Assembly (NCBI GenBank): GCA_964639875.1
Contig: CAZXEM010000057.1
Span: forward strand, 1 to 7,229
Length of the DNA: 7,229 nt
Direction: 5' to 3'
DNA from: CAZQLW01 sp964639875
GTDB taxonomy: Archaea; Nanobdellota; Nanobdellia; Woesearchaeales; GW2011-AR9
The notes under the pieces are model-generated. The model was not told the origin of the DNA. It worked only from the letters and a program-made list of their open reading frames with translations, and made no database searches. Positions 4,339 through 7,229 of the stretch are shown here, in pieces. A program made the position numbers and the translations under genes. The stretch's first letter is position 1. Every line of letters begins with the position of its first letter.

Positions 4339-6267
4339 ATGAAATATAAAAATTTTACTTTAGACCAATTTCAGGAAGATGCAATTAAAGCTATCCAAAA
4401 TAATGATTCAGTAGTTGTTTCTGCTCCTACAGGTAGTGGGAAAACTTTAATTGCTGAATATATCATTGATGCAAATAAAGATAATAAAAAACAAATAATT
4501 TATACTGCTCCAATTAAAGCGTTATCAAACCAAAAATATCGTGATTTCTCAAAAGAGTACGGTGAAGATAAAGTTGGTTTGATGACTGGAGATATTGTTA
4601 TTAATCCTGGCGCAAAAATTCTAATCATGACCACTGAAATTTATCGGAACATGGTTATTGGTGACGATCCGGAAGTTAAAGATATTGCTTACGTAATTTT
4701 TGACGAGATTCATTATATTAACGATATTGAAAGAGGTTATGTTTGGGAAGAGTCTATCATTTACAGTAACGAAAGGGTACGATTTTTATGTTTATCAGCA
4801 ACAATCCCTAACGCGGAAGAGTTTAGTCATTGGATTGAAGCTATTAAACATCATACTGTTAAAACGGTAGTGGCAACACATCGAAACGTTCCGTTGAAAC
4901 AATTTTTTTATGATACTGAATTGGGTCTTACAACTTTAAATAAAATTAGGGACGCTAAAGACGTTCCACATTATCGGCAATTTGTAAGAAAGAAAGGTAA
5001 ACGAAAAAAGCCTCGGATGCCAGCTCCTAGTCATGTTGAACTTGTTAAACAACTTGGTGAAGATAAAATGCCCTGTTTGTTTTTTCATTTCTCTCGCCAT
5101 GCTTGTCAGAAAAATGCTCAAGAACTAGCTAAACAAACTTTATTTAACCGTAACAATAAAATTGTTGAATTTGTTAATGAAAAGTTAAGGGATGCTCCAA
5201 GTGAAATTAACCGTTTAACATCAACAAGAATATTAAAAGAAACATTACCGCAAGGAATAGCATACCATCATGCTGGCTTGTTACCAATTTTGAAAGAAAT
5301 TGTTGAAGAATTATTTAATAAAGGTTGGTTAAAAGTCCTTTACGTAACAGAAACGTTCGCTGTTGGGATTAACATGCCTGCAAAAACTGTCTGTTTTGAT
5401 GCGTTAAGAAAATATGATGGAATCTCTTTTAGAAATTTGAACACTAAAGAATTTTTTCAAATTGCTGGTCGGGCAGGAAGAAGAGGAATAGATGAAGTTG
5501 GTTACGTTATTGTGATGATTTATCGACCGAAGTTTAAATATAATGAAATTAAAGCAATTACTACTAAAGATGTTGAACCAATTCATTCTCAGTTTAAATT
5601 GTCCGTAAATACGGTATTAAATTTGATTGGCAGACATTCTGCAGAAGAAATTGAACGTATTTTACGGTTAAGTTTTTTTTCTTATCAAAAGTTTGGTGAG
5701 GAGTATGCAACAATTCCTACCAAAAAATTATTGGCAAGGTATAATAGTATTGTTAGAAAATTAAACAAGTACGATTTTATTGTTAATAATAAACTTACTG
5801 AGAAGGGTAAATTTTCTGCCAGGATTTATGCTGACGAAATCACAATGGGCCAAATTTTTGCTACTGATTTTGTAAACGGTTTGGATGAGTACCAGATTTT
5901 GTTAACTATCGCCGCTTTAGTTTATGAACACCGTGAAATGAACGTTTTCAAGGTAACTTATTTAGATGCGAAATATAACAAATTGAAAAACATCCTTTCT
6001 AAGAATGAATATTTGTCCCGGGAAAAGAAATTTTTAAATTTAAAATGGGTCACCACTTTAGTTAGTCCTGTCTATAATGGAAAAACTTTTTTCGATGTAC
6101 TGGATTTAACAAATTTGTTAGAGGGTGATATTATCAGATTTTATGCTCAAATACTTGACAGGATTGGCCAGATTAAAAAAGCTGCTACCAATTCTGAATT
6201 GATTACTCATTTAGAAAATTGTCAAGGATTGATTGAGAAAGTTCTGGAAGGTATCTGGTTAGTTTAG
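4339..6267 (+). CDS. Ski2/Mtr4-like superfamily 2 helicase with DSHCT-type C-terminus
   Basis: A 642-residue DExH helicase. Seen: FTLDQFQ near the N-terminus (6-12) as in Ski2/Mtr4; motif I APTGSGKT (29-36); Ia TAPIKALSNQKY (56-67); II DEIH (122-125); III SAT (153-155); V around TETFAVGINMP (337-347); VI QIAGRAGRRG (384-393). A winged-helix/ratchet region probably follows. Residues about 591-616 (LEGDIIRFYAQILDRIGQI and neighbours) match the DSHCT domain found in Mtr4, Ski2 and bacterial HelY. There is a very basic loop at 218-227. It lacks the large arch insertion of eukaryotic Mtr4/Ski2. Such proteins unwind RNA 3'-5' and feed the exosome; that role here is inferred. It differs from archaeal Hel308, a DNA helicase with another N-terminal motif and no DSHCT. 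It ends two bases before the convergent methyltransferase stop. Confidence 0.9.
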   Translation: MKYKNFTLDQFQEDAIKAIQNNDSVVVSAPTGSGKTLIAEYIIDANKDNKKQIIYTAPIKALSNQKYRDFSKEYGEDKVGLMTGDIVINPGAKILIMTTEIYRNMVIGDDPEVKDIAYVIFDEIHYINDIERGYVWEESIIYSNERVRFLCLSATIPNAEEFSHWIEAIKHHTVKTVVATHRNVPLKQFFYDTELGLTTLNKIRDAKDVPHYRQFVRKKGKRKKPRMPAPSHVELVKQLGEDKMPCLFFHFSRHACQKNAQELAKQTLFNRNNKIVEFVNEKLRDAPSEINRLTSTRILKETLPQGIAYHHAGLLPILKEIVEELFNKGWLKVLYVTETFAVGINMPAKTVCFDALRKYDGISFRNLNTKEFFQIAGRAGRRGIDEVGYVIVMIYRPKFKYNEIKAITTKDVEPIHSQFKLSVNTVLNLIGRHSAEEIERILRLSFFSYQKFGEEYATIPTKKLLARYNSIVRKLNKYDFIVNNKLTEKGKFSARIYADEITMGQIFATDFVNGLDEYQILLTIAALVYEHREMNVFKVTYLDAKYNKLKNILSKNEYLSREKKFLNLKWVTTLVSPVYNGKTFFDVLDLTNLLEGDIIRFYAQILDRIGQIKKAATNSELITHLENCQGLIEKVLEGIWLV

Positions 6268-6269
6268 AA

Positions 6270-6926
6270 TTAGATTTTTATTCTTTTAGCATAAAATGCT
6301 CTTACGGTTAGTGGAGATTTTTTACTTTTGAATTCAAAGTGTTTTTCAATCTTAAATTTGCTACCTAATAATTTTTTAACATCTTCATATGAAAAGAATG
6401 TGGTATAATGTTTTTTACTATTAATAATCCAGTTTCTTTTTTTTGGATGTTTTGAAAATTTTTGATTAGCTTTACTATGACTAATTCCATGAATATAAAA
6501 ATACCCTCCTACTTTTAAATTTTTAAGAAGATTCCTCTTGTATTTGTTCCAAAAAGATCTTCTAATATGATGTAAACATCCACAATCAATAACAACATCA
6601 AACTTTTCTTTTGATTTATAATTTAATGCACTAGAAACTTTAAACTTTGGATTTACTTTTTCAGCTTTTGCATTTTTCTTACAAATGTTTATTGCAGCTT
6701 TTGCAAAATCAATCCCTGTTGAATTAAAACCTTTCTTTTGAAAAAATATTGTATTTTTACCATTACCACATCCAATGTCAAGCAAAGAACCGGAAACGTT
6801 TTTTGATTTTAAAAATTTGTAAAAGTCTTTAATTGATTTATTAACCTCATCGGTTTTGTATGATTGATGTTTTTCTTTGCTCCAACTTTTTTCCATATAT
6901 TTTTTTTCAAGAGAATCATTATTCAT
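6270..6926 (-). CDS. Class I SAM-dependent methyltransferase, substrate unknown
   Basis: A 218-residue protein with a Rossmann-type methyltransferase fold. Motif I LDIGCGNGKNT (49-59) binds S-adenosylmethionine; GIDFAKAA (72-79) has the acidic residue expected after strand beta-2; FDVVIDCGCLHHI (110-122) holds the post-II and motif IV region; NLKVGGYF (about 138-145) is the usual segment before strand beta-5. It resembles general small-molecule methyltransferases (UbiE/TehB-like); the sequence does not tell the substrate. It is rich in Lys, Asn and Ser and its DNA looks even more A/T-rich than its neighbours, so recent transfer is possible. There is no Shine-Dalgarno before the ATG at 6926; a TATA-like box 26 bases upstream suggests a leaderless mRNA. 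A second in-frame ATG is at residue 11, but the first fits the promoter spacing. Confidence 0.85.
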   Translation of the reverse strand: MNNDSLEKKYMEKSWSKEKHQSYKTDEVNKSIKDFYKFLKSKNVSGSLLDIGCGNGKNTIFFQKKGFNSTGIDFAKAAINICKKNAKAEKVNPKFKVSSALNYKSKEKFDVVIDCGCLHHIRRSFWNKYKRNLLKNLKVGGYFYIHGISHSKANQKFSKHPKKRNWIINSKKHYTTFFSYEDVKKLLGSKFKIEKHFEFKSKKSPLTVRAFYAKRIKI

Positions 6927-6945
6927 ATGAATAATTAAAATTCTT

Positions 6946-6955
6946 CGATATATAA
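6946..6955 (-). promoter_or_regulatory. TATA box candidate for the methyltransferase gene (leaderless)
   Basis: TTATATATCG on the minus strand is centred about 25 bases before the ATG at 6926, and no Shine-Dalgarno is seen. The spacing predicts transcription starting at or beside the start codon. Confidence 0.55.
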
Positions 6956-6993
6956 TACTTTTGTCAAAAGCTTGATTTGATTAGTAATATATA

Positions 6994-7012
6994 AAAAATT
7001 TCTGAAATTTTT
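6994..7012. other. AT-only hairpin between the methyltransferase and tRNA promoters
   Basis: AAAAATTT and AAATTTTT form a perfect 8-bp stem with a CTG loop. It could separate the two divergent units, or be a chance AT palindrome. The surrounding gap also has the inverted pair ATTCTTCG (6940-6947) and CGAAGAAT (7022-7029). Confidence 0.3.
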
Positions 7013-7046
7013 AGAATATTGCGAAGAATACTTTTTCTCCACAATA

Positions 7047-7054
7047 TTTATAAA
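7047..7054 (+). promoter_or_regulatory. TATA box of the tRNA-Thr gene
   Basis: TTTATAAA is close to the archaeal box A consensus and lies about 30 bases before the first base of the tRNA at 7081, so transcription would start a few bases upstream of it. Confidence 0.65.
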
Positions 7055-7116
7055 TCAATTACTTGTATTCTATGTATATTGCCCCTGTGGCTCAGCGGTA
7101 GAGCGTTGCATTGGTA

Positions 7117-7132
7117 CGATTAATTTCCGAAG
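7117..7132 (+). other. tRNA-Thr intron 1, canonical site 37/38
   Basis: A 16-nt intron. The BHB fits: exon TTGG (7111-7114) pairs with intron CCGA (7127-7130, one T-G pair). The bulges are 7115-7117 (TA then C) and 7131-7133 (AG then A), each cut between its second and third base. The intron-internal helix is minimal (about two pairs), so the motif is a relaxed form. Confidence 0.88.
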
Positions 7133-7148
7133 ATGCAGAGATCCCGAG

Positions 7149-7168
7149 ACTCATAAATTGAGCGGAAA
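7149..7168 (+). other. tRNA-Thr intron 2, noncanonical site 53/54 in the T arm
   Basis: A 20-nt insertion separates the T-stem 5' strand from the T loop. Inside it CTCA (7150-7153) pairs with TGAG (7159-7162). CCG (7144-7146) pairs with CGG (7163-7165), with a C-A mismatch next to it. The bulges AG^A (7147-7149) and AA^T (7167-7169) place both cuts exactly where the cloverleaf requires. Confidence 0.85.
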
Positions 7169-7188
7169 TTCAAATCTCGGCAGGGGCT

Positions 7189-7229
7189 TTTAACATCTAG
7201 TTTAGAGCGCTACACGATGGGGCTCTGCA
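7189..7229 (+). other. Right-edge segment, possibly the start of another RNA gene (cut by the window)
   Basis: TTTTAACA (7188-7195) could be a box A about 26 bases before GGGGCTCTGCA (7219-7229), which could be the first bases of a tRNA. AGAGC (7204-7208) can also pair with GCTCT (7222-7226). Too little remains to decide. Confidence 0.2.

Larger units (their letters stand above)
7081..7188 (+). tRNA. tRNA-Thr(GGU) interrupted by two introns
   Basis: The cloverleaf closes fully once two insertions are removed. Acceptor: 7081-7087 GCCCCTG with 7181-7187 CAGGGGC. D arm: GCTC (7090-7093), loop AGCGGTA, GAGC (7101-7104). Anticodon stem: TTGCA (7106-7110) with TGCAG (7134-7138). Anticodon GGT at 7113-7115 reads threonine codons ACC/ACU. 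Variable region AGATC (7139-7143). T arm: CCGAG (7144-7148), loop TTCAAAT (7169-7175), CTCGG (7176-7180). Discriminator T at 7188, and the G1-C72 and C2-G71 pairs, fit archaeal tRNA-Thr. CCA is not encoded. Introns: 16 nt at 37/38 and 20 nt at 53/54, each with a BHB splice structure. The mature tRNA would be 72 nt before CCA. TTTT at 7188-7191 may help termination. Confidence 0.93.

Noticed and set aside
4936..5121. Minus-strand ORF inside the helicase gene (and another at 5404-5586)
   Set aside because: Antisense shadows of a gene with a full set of helicase motifs.
1..7229. CRISPR array, insertion sequence or phage remnant
   Set aside because: No regularly spaced repeats, transposase or phage-type gene is visible in the window.

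Overview
This AT-rich window reads as archaeal. The promoters are TATA/box A-like and lie about 26 bases before predicted starts. Two genes look leaderless, while others carry a Shine-Dalgarno matching the archaeal 16S tail. A DRG/Rbg-type TGS GTPase and a Ski2/Mtr4-type helicase are present. One tRNA carries two introns, each with a bulge-helix-bulge (BHB) splice site. Gene content and style suggest a small-genome archaeon, possibly DPANN, but the lineage is an inference.

Layout, left to right. (1) 1-622, minus: the N-terminal part of a flavin-dependent thymidylate synthase (ThyX), cut by the window edge. (2) 623-755: a divergent promoter region with three imperfect copies of one 13-15 bp direct repeat. 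(3) 756-1763, plus: a P-loop kinase-like domain fused to a dCMP deaminase. (4) 1769-2695, minus, convergent with the last gene: a compact DRG-like GTPase with a TGS domain. (5) 2696-3215: a 520-base gap whose right part (about 2961-3141) is a strongly structured, unidentified RNA with its own TATA box and a T8 tract. (6) 3216-4196, plus: a CaCA-family cation/Ca2+ antiporter. (7) 4197-4338: a leader with a 13-bp direct repeat and competing hairpins. (8) 4339-6267, plus: a Ski2/Mtr4-like helicase with a DSHCT-type C-terminus. (9) 6270-6926, minus, convergent: a class I SAM methyltransferase. (10) 7081-7188, plus: tRNA-Thr(GGU) with a 16-nt intron in the anticodon loop and a 20-nt intron in the T arm. 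The last 30 bases may start another RNA.

The clearest functional link is the divergent thyX / kinase-deaminase pair. The deaminase would convert dCMP to dUMP, and ThyX would methylate dUMP to dTMP. The fused P-loop domain may be a nucleotide kinase or a regulatory domain. The other genes look like single-gene units with their own promoters.

The most interesting signals are the structured RNA before the antiporter (a stand-alone ncRNA or a cation-responsive leader), the doubly interrupted tRNA-Thr, the kinase-deaminase fusion, and the refolding leader of the helicase gene.
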